64,000 bases of DNA from Nocardioides agri (GTDB lineage Bacteria; Actinomycetota; Actinomycetes; Propionibacteriales; Nocardioidaceae): assembly GCF_013778305.1 (NCBI RefSeq), contig NZ_JACEIC010000002.1, positions 3,311,669 through 3,375,668 of the forward strand. The letters are read 5' to 3'. Both the position numbers and the translations under genes were made by a program. The notes beneath the pieces were generated by a model. It did no database searches and was not told the DNA's origin. It was given only the letters and a program-made list of their open reading frames with translations. Of this stretch, positions 8,214 through 18,102 are shown in pieces (position 1 is the stretch's first letter; every line of letters begins with the position of its first letter).

Positions 8214-9878
8214 GTGACTACTGGTGATTCCCAGGTGACAAAGAGCGACACGGGGCCGAGGACCAACTGGTTGCCGCTGGTGGCCTTGGCCATCGCCCAG
8301 TTCGTGATGGTGCTGGATCAGTCGGCCATGAATGTCTCGATCAGCGCCTTGGTCGCCGACTTCGACACCACGGTGACCACGATCCAGGCAGTGATCACGC
8401 TCTACTGCCTTGTGATGGCGATGTTCATGCTGTCCGGCGGCAAGATCGGCGACATCATCGGCCGGCGGCGAACGTTCGTCGTCGGGTTGGTCATCTACGC
8501 CTGCGGGTCGGCGCTGACGGCGGTGGCACCGTCGGTGGCCGTCCTGACTTTGGGCTGGTCGGTCTTGGAAGGGCTCGGCGCTGCGCTGGTCCTGCCCGCA
8601 ATGGTGGCGCTGATCGCGGGCAACTTCGAAGGCGCTTCCCGCAAGGTCGCGTACGCCGTGATCGGCGGGGTCGCCGGAGCAGGGATCGCCGTGGGACCGA
8701 TCCTGGGCGGCTGGGCGACGACGGAGTATTCGTGGCGGATCATCTTCGCTGGCGAGGTGCTGTTGGTGGCGCTGATCCTGGTGATGACGCCGAAGGTCGC
8801 GGACGCGGCGAGGACCGGCCCTGCCCCGAAGCTCGACATCGTCGGCACTGTGCTGTCGGCCGCGGGCCTGGGGCTGGTCGTTCTCGGGGTCCTGCAATCG
8901 AGCACCTGGGGATGGGTCGCTCCCACGGACGAATCTCCGGTGACGCCGTTCGGCTTCTCACTCACCTTGTTCGTGATCGGCTTCGGGGTGGTCCTTCTGT
9001 GGTGCTTCACGGCGTGGCAGGGCCGCCGCGAGAGGGGTGGACGAGACCCGCTGGTGCACTTGGCGCTCCTGAAGGTTGCCGCGCTGCGCTCGGGTCTGAT
9101 CGGGCTGTTCAGCCAGAACCTGATCCTGATGGGTGTCTTCTTCACGATCCCGCTGTACCTGCAGTTGGTGATCGGGCTCGATGCCTTGGAGACCGGCCTG
9201 AGGATGCTCCCCGTCTCCATCACCATGTTCCTTGCCTCCGCGGCGGGGTCGAGGCTGTCCGGCCGATATCCAGTCCGGTCCATCGTGCGGGCGGGCCTGG
9301 CCACCGCCATGGTCGCGGCCGTCCTACTCTTGGCCACGATCGACCCGGAACTGGACAACTCGAGCTTCGCTTGGTCGATGGCGGTGCTGGGCGTAGGGAT
9401 GGGGCTGATCGCCTCGCAGCTCGGCAACGTCGTGCAGTCGTCGGTCGACGCCTCGGGCCGTGGAGAGGCCGGCGGCCTGCAATTCACGGGCCAACAGCTC
9501 GGCTCGTCGTTGGGGGTCGCCCTGCTCGGCGCGATCGTGCTGTCTGGACTCACCTCCGCATTCGTCTCCAACGTCTCGTCCGACGAGCGGATCAGCAATG
9601 CGGTCTCAGAGCAAGTGGGAGTGGCCGTCGGTTCCGGGATCGACTTCGTGTCCGCCGATCAGGTCGGGGCCGCTGCCCAGGAGGCGGGCTTGGATGATCC
9701 GACCAGCGAGGCCCTCGTGGATGACTACGAGGCTGCCCAGCTCCAGGCCCTCAAGGCGGGGCTGCTCGCGGCAGCCGGCCTCGCCATGCTGTCCCTGGCG
9801 TTCACCAAGGACCTGCCGCATGAAGCGCCCAAGAAGGGGCGGCGGGCCGACGACGCAGATGCACAGATGCCGGCCTGA
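8214..9878 (+). CDS. DHA2-family (14-helix) drug exporter
   Basis: A 554-residue MFS transporter of the EmrB/QacA type. The N-terminal signature is FVMVLDQSAMNVSISALVADF, followed by the motif A equivalent GGKIGDIIGRRRTF and the motif C region GPILGGWATTEYSWRIIF. About fourteen hydrophobic segments are present, plus an extra loop near residues 455-500. It probably uses the proton gradient to export a drug or other amphipath. The GTG start at 8214 is preceded by a good ribosome site (GAGGAGAAG) with suitable spacing. It stands alone; the upstream 200 bases hold only a regulator remnant. Confidence 0.88.
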   Translation: MTTGDSQVTKSDTGPRTNWLPLVALAIAQFVMVLDQSAMNVSISALVADFDTTVTTIQAVITLYCLVMAMFMLSGGKIGDIIGRRRTFVVGLVIYACGSALTAVAPSVAVLTLGWSVLEGLGAALVLPAMVALIAGNFEGASRKVAYAVIGGVAGAGIAVGPILGGWATTEYSWRIIFAGEVLLVALILVMTPKVADAARTGPAPKLDIVGTVLSAAGLGLVVLGVLQSSTWGWVAPTDESPVTPFGFSLTLFVIGFGVVLLWCFTAWQGRRERGGRDPLVHLALLKVAALRSGLIGLFSQNLILMGVFFTIPLYLQLVIGLDALETGLRMLPVSITMFLASAAGSRLSGRYPVRSIVRAGLATAMVAAVLLLATIDPELDNSSFAWSMAVLGVGMGLIASQLGNVVQSSVDASGRGEAGGLQFTGQQLGSSLGVALLGAIVLSGLTSAFVSNVSSDERISNAVSEQVGVAVGSGIDFVSADQVGAAAQEAGLDDPTSEALVDDYEAAQLQALKAGLLAAAGLAMLSLAFTKDLPHEAPKKGRRADDADAQMPA

Positions 9879-10668
9879 AGCCCAACCCTGACTGGGCCCA
9901 GCGTCCAGTGGCGCAGCCGGGATGCACGCTGCCCCCACAGGATCAGGTTCTCAGGACCACGCGGGCGTCGAGCCGGCGCGCCTCCCGCGACGGCTGCGCC
10001 CCCCCGGGCAAGCCACGGAAGATTGTGGGCGTCGTCATCCTCGATGTTGAGGTGGGCGCAGTCAGTCATCGCCGGCCCGCTAGGACTTTCCGCGCGGGGC
10101 GCGCCTGAATCTTCCGACAGGTTCGGTCAACCGACCGTCGACCCAGTCGGGAACGTGTGGACGAGCGCGTCGTCGAGATCTTGCCGTGCCGGGCTGGTAT
10201 TTCTCCGAGATGCGGAGGAATATGCGGTTCAGGTACAGGGTCGCGGTTGCCCGGCTTACGCAGCGCGGGCGCCGCGACTATCCCGCAACCGGTGGGCTCC
10301 GGTTTGAGGGGATGACGTGCGGACTTCCACGTGGAACGCACTCAACAGTACGACGCTCGCGGTGGCAGGGCATCGAGAACGGCGTCGGCCACTGTCCGGC
10401 TCGGGCTGAGTGTCGAGAGAAGAACGGCACGCTCAACCCGCCAGATACTCAAACCGGAATCGGCAGGCGGCAGATCCGGCACAAGGCGCTCGATCTGGCG
10501 GTCGCGCTCAACACCGGGTATCGAGGCGCAGCCATCTCGTGGTGGAGCGAGATGCGTCTTACTGGGCGGGATGCCTCAACTCGCCAGTCAACCGGATCTC
10601 GGCTGCCAGATCCGCGAACAAGGGCGCCAGGACGCGATGCCGGCGATGTGGAGGATCACCCACACGCG
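9879..10668 (+). other. Intergenic stretch of about 790 bases, nothing recognised
   Basis: Between the exporter and the convergent GH30 gene. Frames here are arginine-rich, lack ribosome sites, and match nothing I know. The stretch is probably eroded accessory DNA; no inverted repeats that would mark an insertion sequence were found by eye. Confidence 0.5.
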
Positions 10669-12657
10669 CTAGCGATACACCCGTACCTCGGCCACCTGCC
10701 ACCAGTGCTCGTCGGCCCGGGTGAGGGTGGCGCGCACGTAGCGGACCCGGTTGTGCGGGGTGGTCAAGACGGTGAGCTGCCCGGTGCCGGTGATCTCGCG
10801 GGCCCCGGTCCAGCGCCGGCCGTCGGCGCTCACCTCGACTCGGACACGTCGCGGGTAGTCGGCCGACGGGATCACGGGGTTGGGCCAGCCGTAGGTCGAC
10901 GGCCCGGCGTCGAGCACGACCTGGCGGATCCGCCGGGCGTGGCCGAGGTCGACCTGCAACCACTGGCCGCGAGCCTGGGCGGTGCCGGAGGTCCATGCGG
11001 TCGAGCCATCGTCGTCCGTGGCTGCGCCCGCCATGGCGGGGTCGCCGACGTTACTGGTCACCGACGTGGACCAGGGGTCGAGCAGTGTGCCTGTGGAGGT
11101 CAGGTCCGCGGAGTGTGGCCAGGTGAAGGTGACGAGGGATCCGCCGGGCAGGGTGTACTCGAATGACCGGCCGTCCACGGCGACGGCCACGGTGCGGGGG
11201 TCGTCGTACTCGTTGTGGACCACCAGCGCCGTCGACCCGTCGGGATTCGCGAAGGCCGCGCTCATCGGGAGTCCGTTCCAGCCGGTGCTGCCGTAGGACG
11301 AGCTTGCGACCCGGACGGCTCCAGGCCGCACGAACCGGGCCAGATGGCCGAGTGTGTAGTACTCGGCGTTGCGGGTGACGGTGCCGTCGGGGTTGACGGT
11401 GACCACGCCGGTGCAGGTGTCGCAGCCGCCGTTGTGAGGGCCGCCGTCGGAGTGCAGGGCAAGGTTCCAGGTGACCACGGACTGCGCCCAGTTGCGGGTG
11501 GTGCCCAAGATGACGTTGCGGGCGTGCCACCTGAGCGTGTCGCTGAACACCTGCGCTGGTGGGTCGGTCGGACCGTGCGAGCCGGAGCACTCGGTGAACC
11601 AGATCTCCTTCCGCGGGAAGGCCTGGTGCAGGGCGGTCATCCGCTTCGGGTCACCCGCGTAGCAGTGGTACGCCGTCCCGTCGATCCACCGGGCAGCGGG
11701 GGACTCGAGCAACAGCGCGGGGTACTCGGTCTCGGGGTCTTCCCCGGGCGGGGTATTGGCGATGTCGTTGGGATGCTCGGACCAGTTGTGGTCGTAGCCC
11801 ATGATCTTCGTGTCGAGCCCGGCGGCCTGCAGCGCGGGGCCGAGCCGCTCGATGACTGCAATCGCCTGCCGGGTCGGCAGGTCGGTGCCCGGGTAGCCGG
11901 ACGGCGTTCGGTTCTGCGGCTCGTTCTGAATGGTCAACCCGTAGATCGGAACGCCGGCGGCCTCGTAGGCCTGCACGAACTTCACCAGGTAGGCGGCGTA
12001 CGCCTGATAGACGCGGGGCTCGTCGATCAGCCGCCCACCGATCAGCGAGTCGTTGGTCTTCATCCACGCCGGGGGGCTCCACGGCGTCGCCATGACCTTC
12101 AGATCCGGGTTGACGGCCCGGGCCTGGCGAACCAGGGGCAAGATCTGAGCCTCGTCATGGGCGATCGAGAACTCCGACAGGTCGAAATCCGTCTCGCCCG
12201 GCGCCACATCGTCGTAGGTGTAATGCGGTCCGTCGACGAAGTCAGAGGAACCCACCGGTTGGCGCAAGAACGACAGCCCGTCGGTCCCGAACAGGTCTCG
12301 CATCGTCGCGTCGCGCGTCGCGCGGTCGAGCTCCATCAGCACCGAGGCCGAGGAGTCGGTGATCGAGGCACCGACTCCATCCATGGTCTGGTAGCGAAGC
12401 GACGGGTCCACGGTGATCGTCAACCGGTCCGATCCACCGGTTCTGAACGGCACGGTGCCGCGATCGTGCATCTGCTCGGTACCGTCAGGCGTGGTCACCC
12501 AGACGTGGGCGGCCGAAACCGGCCGAGGCGAGCTCTGTCCGGGCGGCGCAGCCGTGGCGCCGATGCCGGCCGCCAGCAGACCGAAGGCGGTGGCGACGCC
12601 GATAGACCGCAGGGGTCGCCTGCCGGTGTCGACGTTCGGACGTGTGGTCGAGCGCAT
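10669..12657 (-). CDS. Secreted GH30 glycosidase with C-terminal F5/8 discoidin domain
   Basis: A 662-residue extracellular glycoside hydrolase. Residues 1-50 hold a signal region with an arginine-rich start and hydrophobic Ala/Gly core. The catalytic barrel shows family 30 hallmarks: DGVGASITDSSA, the acid/base Glu in LTIQNEPQNRTP, and the nucleophile Glu in IWFTECSGSHG. A beta-sandwich follows, and from about residue 520 an F5/8-type (discoidin) carbohydrate-binding domain (TAWTSGTAQARGQWLQVDLG, ending WWQVAEVRVYR). Family members are glucosylceramidases, beta-1,6-glucanases or xylanases; the substrate here is not decidable. The gene is isolated, flanked by about 790 and 690 non-coding bases. 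Confidence 0.9.
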   Translation of the reverse strand: MRSTTRPNVDTGRRPLRSIGVATAFGLLAAGIGATAAPPGQSSPRPVSAAHVWVTTPDGTEQMHDRGTVPFRTGGSDRLTITVDPSLRYQTMDGVGASITDSSASVLMELDRATRDATMRDLFGTDGLSFLRQPVGSSDFVDGPHYTYDDVAPGETDFDLSEFSIAHDEAQILPLVRQARAVNPDLKVMATPWSPPAWMKTNDSLIGGRLIDEPRVYQAYAAYLVKFVQAYEAAGVPIYGLTIQNEPQNRTPSGYPGTDLPTRQAIAVIERLGPALQAAGLDTKIMGYDHNWSEHPNDIANTPPGEDPETEYPALLLESPAARWIDGTAYHCYAGDPKRMTALHQAFPRKEIWFTECSGSHGPTDPPAQVFSDTLRWHARNVILGTTRNWAQSVVTWNLALHSDGGPHNGGCDTCTGVVTVNPDGTVTRNAEYYTLGHLARFVRPGAVRVASSSYGSTGWNGLPMSAAFANPDGSTALVVHNEYDDPRTVAVAVDGRSFEYTLPGGSLVTFTWPHSADLTSTGTLLDPWSTSVTSNVGDPAMAGAATDDDGSTAWTSGTAQARGQWLQVDLGHARRIRQVVLDAGPSTYGWPNPVIPSADYPRRVRVEVSADGRRWTGAREITGTGQLTVLTTPHNRVRYVRATLTRADEHWWQVAEVRVYR

Positions 12658-13351
12658 CGAGCACCTCCCGAGAGACAGACCACACCTGACTACCCCTAGG
12701 ACCGTGACGGCGCAAGGGGCCGACTCCGATCCGGCAGAACTGCCTAGAGCCAGAATCGCCGTTCGGGCGTGTCAACCAGCACCCGGCTGGGGCCTGGTCC
12801 GACGCGAGATCCTGACGCTCGGATACGCGGGCGTCTGCTTCAACTGTCCACGCCCGGCGGGGCGGGCGTGAGAGCGCGCCGACGTCCTCGTCCGCGGTCA
12901 CGAAGACATGATCGTCGATATCGAACCGCTCTGGTCGGACCGGACACGGCGTCTGCAATTCCTGGACGTGGCGGCGTTCCGTCCAGGCCGCGGCCGCAAG
13001 TTCTGCACGTGGCCCCAGGGTGGCGCGAGAAGGCGGCAAAGGGCGGGGGCTCGGCCCTCACGAACGTCGGGGCATCAGCAACCAGCGCTCCGGTCTTGAC
13101 CGTCATGGGCGCCGGTATCGCTGTGAGGACCGCCAAGCAGCCTGGTGGTGCTGGGCTGTCTCCCTCGTAGGGCGGTTGCTGATCAGGGCGGGCAACTGCG
13201 CCTCGGTGAGTTTCGCGGCCGTCCTGTGAACCGGCGCCCGCCGACGCCGAGCAGGAGAACTCGTGAAGCGTCCGACACGCGGCGAAGTGACGCACTTGTC
13301 CTGATCCGGACTTGGCGGGGTCCTCCGGGTCCGAGCCATGCGGGAAGGTGC
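12658..13351 (+). other. Intergenic stretch of about 690 bases, nothing recognised
   Basis: Lies upstream of the GH30 gene and downstream of the NarL-type regulator. It should contain the GH30 promoter, but no clear operator or sugar-regulator palindrome was seen, and none of the frames looks coding. Confidence 0.5.
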
Positions 13352-14023
13352 CTACTGGCTGGGGTCGCCGACGCGAATGAGGCCGGATTCGTAGGCGAAC
13401 ACCACCGCTTGGGCCCGATCCCGCGCACCGACCTTGGCGTACACCCGACCCACATGGGTGCGGACGGTGGGTTCGCCGAGGTGCAGGTCCTCAGCGACCT
13501 CGCCGTTGGTCAGCCCGCGGGCAATCAGGCGCAGCACTTCCCGTTCGCGGTCGGTGAGCGTCGCGAGCCGATGTGCCAAGAGCGGTGGGGGTTGCTCGAG
13601 GCGCAGGTGCTGTTCGATGAGGCGGCGGGTGACGCTCGGTGCGAGGAGGGCGTCGCCGGCGGCGATGGTACGAACGGCGGTGTAGAGCGTCTCGCGGGGG
13701 GCATCCTTGAGCAGGAAGCCGCTGGCGCCGGCGCGGAGTGCGGCCAGGACGTACTCGTCGAGATCGAACGTGGTCAGGATCAGCACCCTGGTTGAGACGT
13801 GCTGGTCGGCGCAGATCTGCGCCGTGGCCTCGATCCCGTTCAGGTGGGGCATTCGGACGTCGAGCAGCGCAACGTCCGGGTGGCGGCGGCGAACCTCCTC
13901 GACAGCCTGGTGCCCGTCGGCGGCCTCGGCGACGACGTCGAGGTCGGGCTGGGTGGCGAGCACGGCCACCAGGCCCGCTCGCACCAGCTCCTGGTCGTCG
14001 GCGACGAGGACCCGAATGGTCAC
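13352..14023 (-). CDS. NarL/LuxR-family response regulator
   Basis: A 223-residue response regulator. The receiver domain has the acidic pair in RVLVADDQELVR, the phospho-acceptor Asp in DVALLDVRMPHLNG, Thr in VLILTTFD and Lys in GFLLKDAPRE. The C-terminal LuxR-type helix-turn-helix spans LTDREREVLRLIARGLTNGEVAEDLHLGEPTVRTHVGRVYAKV in parts, which is the standard pattern. It overlaps the end of its histidine kinase gene by four bases. If the kinase really is frameshifted, the regulator may be an orphan or respond to another kinase. Confidence 0.93.
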   Translation of the reverse strand: MTIRVLVADDQELVRAGLVAVLATQPDLDVVAEAADGHQAVEEVRRRHPDVALLDVRMPHLNGIEATAQICADQHVSTRVLILTTFDLDEYVLAALRAGASGFLLKDAPRETLYTAVRTIAAGDALLAPSVTRRLIEQHLRLEQPPPLLAHRLATLTDREREVLRLIARGLTNGEVAEDLHLGEPTVRTHVGRVYAKVGARDRAQAVVFAYESGLIRVGDPSQ

Positions 14024-15205
14024 CGAACGGCCTCGGTCCTCGCTTGCAGAGGCAGATGTGCCCGGACCGTGAACCCGGTCCCTACGGGGCCGGTTGTGAT
14101 GTCACCACCACGGGCCAGAGCCCGCTCGCGCATCCCGGCAAGTCCCCGGCCCGAGCTCGGGCGACTCGTCGCTTGGACCCCAGCACCGTCGTCGGTGACG
14201 TCGACAACGACCCCGTCGGGAGTGATTTGCACCCGGGCATCGACATGCGCTCGCGGCGAGTGGCGCAACGCATTGGTGAGGGCCTCCTGGAGGATCCGGT
14301 ACGCCGCGAGGTCCACCTCCGGCGGAAGGTCCGCGGCACCGGCGTCCACGCGCAGCACCAGGTCGAGTCCGGCTTCGGTCAGGTCGGTGGCGAGCCGATC
14401 GGCATCGCGCAGCCCGGGACCGCCGGTGCGCTCCGGCAGCGAGGGGGTGGCTTCCTCGCCCAGGCCGCCGAGCACGCCGCGCAGCTCGACCAGGGTGGAT
14501 CGCCCGACTCGCTGAATCGTGCGCAGGCACTCGGCGGACGGGTGGTCGGGCTCAAGCTGCGCCTCGCCGGCCTCGGCCTGGACGACCATCAGGGTGACGC
14601 TGTGAGCGACCACGTCATGGACGTCGCGGCCGATGCGCGCCCGCTGCTCGGCTGCCCTGGCCTGGGCCTCCGACTCGCGGCTGCGCCGAAGCTCCTCGGA
14701 CTGGTCGGCGAGGCGATCGACCAGCCGGTTGCGCGACCAGACGACCCGGCCGGCCAGCCAGAACCCGCCGACCAGGATCACCATGAAGTCGAGATCGTCG
14801 AGCGGGTCGCCGATGTCGAGCCAGCTGGCCGCCATCGTGGCCGGCACGAAGGCGCCCATACCGATCAGGCCCCGTCGCAGTGGCGCATAGGCGCCGAGCG
14901 AGTAGCCCCCTACCAAGCAGGCCGAGGAAGACCCCAGCGCCGTCGAGATCGTCGAGCAGGAGCGCACGCACGTCGATGACGGCGAGAATCACAAGGAACG
15001 TCGCCAGGGGGTGCCGTCGTCGCAGCGCGAGCGGCAAGGTCACGGCCAGGTCGAGCAGGATCGCCGTACCCCGCTCGGAGGTGCCGAAGGAGCCGGCCAG
15101 CGTCCCCGCCACGGCGAGCGCGGCGATCAGCCCAGCCAGCGCCAGGTCGGTCAGATCCTGGCGGCGCCGACCGAGGAGTGAAGACGCTCGGATGCTCTCC
15201 AGCAC
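14020..15205 (-). pseudogene. NarL-type sensor histidine kinase with apparent frameshift
   Basis: The kinase is split between two frames. From the GTG at 15205 one frame encodes the N-terminal membrane helices (DLALAGLIAALAVAGTLAG, IDVRALLLDDLDGAGVFLGLL); the other continues with GGYSLGAYAPLRRGLIG and the complete HisKA_3 and ATPase modules (IGRDVHDVVAHSVTL with the phospho-acceptor His; RILQEALTNALRHS; TDDGAGV). The switch lies at about 14905-14925, where the minus strand has a run of five G (plus strand C at 14906-14910); removing one G restores a continuous reading frame. It is either a real mutation or a homopolymer sequencing error. It overlaps the regulator gene by four bases. Confidence 0.8.
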
Positions 15206-15375
15206 CGTCCCACGGTACGGCGCCGGCGGGCAGCGGGACATCCTCGCAGGCGATGACGCCGGCCGATGCAGGGTCCGCGTGCCGGCGGACCCGATCGAGT
15301 CTCGTGACGGACGCGGCGGTGGGTGAGCGGCCACCACGCTGACGTGGTCTCATCCCAACTCCGGAAGGCCGCGCC

Positions 15376-16302
15376 ATGAACCCCAGAGCCACCGCAGAGG
15401 TCTGCGCACCGCAGGCTGCCAGGCCGCCCCAATCGGCAGGAGCGCCGTACCTGCTGCTCGCGGTGGCGTTCGTCGCTGCCACGCTCGGCTTCCTCCTGAG
15501 CGTCCGCAGCGCGCCCCTCCCCGGTTCCGAGGCGCTCACCGCGGAGGACGCCGTCGACCTCGTGGCCCTGCTCTCCTTCGGCGTGCTCGGCGCCGAGCTG
15601 CTGCGCCGCAAGCGTGCCGCCGGCCTCGGAAAGGCACTGCTTCTGCTCGCCGGGCTCCAGACGGCCAACTACCTGTCCGCGGGCGTCGGCGATGCCATCA
15701 CCGACGGCGAGATGCCCACGACGACCGCGGCCAGGCTGGCCTGGATGGTCGCCGACACGGCGTTCATCGCATCGTTCTTCCTGCTGCTGTACGCGCCGCT
15801 GGCGCTGTTCCCGACCGGACGGCTCCCCTCGCGCCGATGGCGCTGGCTTCCCGCAGTCGCCGGGACCGGAACCGCCGCGTTGGTCCTGTCCATCCTGCTC
15901 GCCCCGGGCAGCGTGGACGACGACAACCCGGCAACCGGACCGAACCCCCTTGGCGTCGACGCCCTCGCCGGTGCCACCGACCTTCTCGAGATCGTCGGAG
16001 CCGTGCTGCTCGCACTCACCCTCGCAGGGAGCGTGGCCGCCTACGGAATCCGCTGGTTCCGCTACCGCGGTCCACGACGGCGCCAGCTCGCCTGGTTCTC
16101 CGCCGGAGCCCTGACGATGGTGGTGGGCATGCTCATAGAGCTCGGCAACTCCTTACTCGTCGAGGTTCTCTCAGCCCTGGTGATCTTCGGAACCCTCCTC
16201 GGCGGCATGGCCTGGCCCTTGCTCGGCCCGCTCGGGGCGAAGGCAGACCTCGCCGACATCGCCACCACCCAAAGGTCTGCGGCCCCGGACGGCCACGACT
16301 GA
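15376..16302 (+). CDS. Seven-to-eight-helix membrane protein resembling a kinase sensor module
   Basis: A 308-residue integral membrane protein with about eight hydrophobic segments and only short loops. The layout, with YAPLALFPTGRLPSRRWRW in a central loop and a YRGPRRRQLAW segment after helix six, resembles the membrane sensor regions found at the N-terminus of actinobacterial histidine kinases, but the protein stops before any kinase domain. It is transcribed away from the frameshifted kinase at 14020-15205. It may be a stand-alone sensor or a truncated kinase; no kinase remnant was found downstream. Confidence 0.7.
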   Translation: MNPRATAEVCAPQAARPPQSAGAPYLLLAVAFVAATLGFLLSVRSAPLPGSEALTAEDAVDLVALLSFGVLGAELLRRKRAAGLGKALLLLAGLQTANYLSAGVGDAITDGEMPTTTAARLAWMVADTAFIASFFLLLYAPLALFPTGRLPSRRWRWLPAVAGTGTAALVLSILLAPGSVDDDNPATGPNPLGVDALAGATDLLEIVGAVLLALTLAGSVAAYGIRWFRYRGPRRRQLAWFSAGALTMVVGMLIELGNSLLVEVLSALVIFGTLLGGMAWPLLGPLGAKADLADIATTQRSAAPDGHD

Positions 16303-16405
16303 GTTCATCCACGCCGAACCAAGGCGAGTAGACGCTGGCCGCTGTCGCGGCGAATAGACGCACCACCAACCGCTGGCCGGCCGAACGTTCGTTCCTCCTC
16401 TGCGA

Positions 16406-16555
16406 TCAGGAGCCGCCGCCAGTCCACTGCCCAGGGTCGATGTCGTTGTGCTGTCCCATCGCACCGGTTGATCCATGTCGTTTCCTGTCGCGGTCGATCC
16501 AGAACACGACGGCGGCGAATGCCACGATCAGAAGAACAATCACCCAGACGAGCAT
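16406..16555 (-). CDS. Small single-helix membrane protein
   Basis: A 49-residue protein. It starts MLVWVIVLLIVAFAAVVFWI, a single transmembrane helix, then a basic stretch (DRDRKRHGS) and a short polar tail ending DPGQWTGGGS. The ATG at 16555 is preceded on the minus strand by TAGGAG with a seven-base spacing, a good ribosome site, which supports it as a real gene. The basic segment after the helix predicts an N-out, C-in orientation. Function unknown. Confidence 0.65.
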   Translation of the reverse strand: MLVWVIVLLIVAFAAVVFWIDRDRKRHGSTGAMGQHNDIDPGQWTGGGS

Positions 16556-16722
16556 CACAGTCTCCTAGCGTCGGAATGTCGCTGAAGCTCCCGAGGTCGG
16601 TCAAGGATGCTCCTCCGCTTGCGCGGCGGTCTAGGGCTAGGCCGCTCGGCCGCGCACACGAGCCGACCGATGCATCCGGATCGCGGCGGAGTGGGTACGT
16701 CGGGCGGTTCCACCGTCAGCCG

Positions 16723-17133
16723 TCATTGCGCGCCGGAGGTCAGCCTCCGGCCGCTGATGGTTCGGACCTCGATCCGTAGTACAAGCCAATTTGAGCCACC
16801 GACCCACACCTCGGGACGGGGTGTCTTCCCATACGCCTCAGGATCCAGCCGACGCCGGCCACGGACCAGCACGCTCCAACCGGAGCGGGCGACCGGGTCG
16901 ATGTCATCCACCTCGAACGCCAACTCTCGGACGGATCCCTCCCGGCCCAGGTCGGTGAACGGCGCCGTGCGGATGATCACCGCCCTCTCGTCGATGACGT
17001 AGTTCACCGGCACGATGGTGGGGCCGTTGCCGCCCTGCCACCCGACCCGGCCCACGGTCCGCTCCCGCAGCAGATTCCAGCACTCGTCTTCGCGCAGTTC
17101 GGCCAGCGCCCCGCCACCGTCTCCCACGTCCAT
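16723..17133 (-). CDS. Pyridoxamine 5'-phosphate oxidase-like flavin/haem-binding protein
   Basis: A 136-residue split-barrel protein of the PNPOx-like superfamily. The N-terminal helix is ELREDECWNLLRERTVGRV; then VPVNYVIDERAVIIRTA and the ELAFEVDDIDPVARSGWSVLVRG segment, which are typical of the actinobacterial class that binds FMN, F420 or haem. The ATG at 17133 follows AGGAGG by nine bases; a longer in-frame extension upstream is basic and unlike the family. Partners are unknown; it lies alone between small membrane protein genes. Confidence 0.85.
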   Translation of the reverse strand: MDVGDGGGALAELREDECWNLLRERTVGRVGWQGGNGPTIVPVNYVIDERAVIIRTAPFTDLGREGSVRELAFEVDDIDPVARSGWSVLVRGRRRLDPEAYGKTPRPEVWVGGSNWLVLRIEVRTISGRRLTSGAQ

Positions 17134-17488
17134 TCCCCGCAACCTCCTCGTCGGTCGATCATCGTCCCGAGCGCGTATCCCGGCCAAGAGCATCCGATTC
17201 GCAATCAACCCTGCCGGTCATCCTGCAAGTGGTGGTGGCCGACTCAGCCGGGGGCGAACTGGCGCACGCTCGTCGGCTATGAGCGAGCGCCTCAGGTGTC
17301 CGGCCAGCGGCGGTTCGACAGTGCGTCTACCTGGGCGGTACGACCTGACCTGAAAGCCCCCGAGTTGCGGCACGTCCGGATGTTGTATGACCGGACAAAT
17401 CAGTCTCCCGGGCACCGGGGTCTCGCGCTTCTCCGGACGGACCGAACTCGAATGTGGCCGGGCCTGACGACGACGAGGACCCCTTCGG
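17134..17488 (+). other. Intergenic stretch, nothing recognised
   Basis: About 350 bases between the PNPOx-like gene and the small membrane gene pair. It holds the PNPOx gene's ribosome site and presumably promoter; no other structure was seen. Confidence 0.5.
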
Positions 17489-17752
17489 TCATCCGTCCGA
17501 GATCCGCCTCTCCAGTCCGACGCATATCTGCGTCGCTGAGCCGTCCATCGTCCCCGGGGTGTAGTGCTGGAACGACCATCCGGTGCACGACCAGCGCGGG
17601 TTCGGCCGCGGTACCCAGCTCTCGGAAACATCGACCTGTCGAGGCAGCAGTACCCAGCCGGCGACTGAGACGACCACGACCAGGACGGCCAGCGCGGCAC
17701 TCGACCGTCGCGCCACGAGTCGAGCCACGAGGGATACGACGATGCCCGCCAT
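17489..17752 (-). CDS. Small membrane-anchored hypothetical protein
   Basis: An 87-residue protein with one hydrophobic helix near residues 17-38 (SSAALAVLVVVVSVAGWVLL) after an arginine-containing start, then an outer domain of about 45 residues with Trp, Cys and aromatic residues (WSCTGWSFQHYTPGT, TQICVGLE). The two cysteines could form a disulphide. It starts 12 bases after the stop of the gene at 17764-17994, so the two form an operon. No family recognised; the start at 17752 is chosen because the helix then lies near the N-terminus. Confidence 0.5.
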   Translation of the reverse strand: MAGIVVSLVARLVARRSSAALAVLVVVVSVAGWVLLPRQVDVSESWVPRPNPRWSCTGWSFQHYTPGTMDGSATQICVGLERRISDG

Positions 17753-17763
17753 TGCGCCGCAGC

Positions 17764-17994
17764 TCAGCCGACGAGTGTCCCCAGGCCACCGCGTTCTCCG
17801 AGCGGGCCATACGCGTTGTTGAGATAGAGCACGCCCGTCGACACCGTCACCCAGAACGTCACCACGCCGGCCCATGCGCTCGCGAGTCCGGCAACTGGCA
17901 GGTGGTCTGCAGCTAGTCCGACCCCGGACGCCGTCTCCAGCTTCACGCAGCTACGACGCCGCTCCGCCGTATCGGGTTCCCTGCCGACGTTCAT
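17764..17994 (-). CDS. Small membrane hypothetical protein
   Basis: A 76-residue protein with one or two hydrophobic stretches (LPVAGLASAWAGVVTFWVTV and the following STGVLYLNN). It precedes the 87-residue membrane protein in the same direction with a 12-base gap. No recognised domain. The pair may be a two-component membrane assembly, but this is only positional. Confidence 0.4.
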   Translation of the reverse strand: MNVGREPDTAERRRSCVKLETASGVGLAADHLPVAGLASAWAGVVTFWVTVSTGVLYLNNAYGPLGERGGLGTLVG

Positions 17995-18016
17995 GCTCCG
18001 ACGGACCTAGTGCGTA

Positions 18017-18102
18017 ATACGAGTCCCTCCACCGAGTCGGCGACCTGAACGTCCGGCAGATCTGACCGCCGCAGGCATCAGCAAAGGTCCGCCCTCTCCC
18101 GT
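18017..18102 (+). repeat. 86-base dispersed repeat, copy 2 (regulator tail and hairpin arm)
   Basis: Second copy of the segment at 7925-8009. It reads YESLHRVGDLNVRQ in the frame that corresponds to the regulator tail of copy 1, but one inserted A near 18059 shifts the stop codon out of frame, so it is a dead remnant. Here the following hairpin is intact. Confidence 0.7.

Noticed and set aside
10186..11166. 326-codon plus frame opposite the GH30 3' end
   Set aside because: Second half is antisense to GH30; first half has no recognisable protein.
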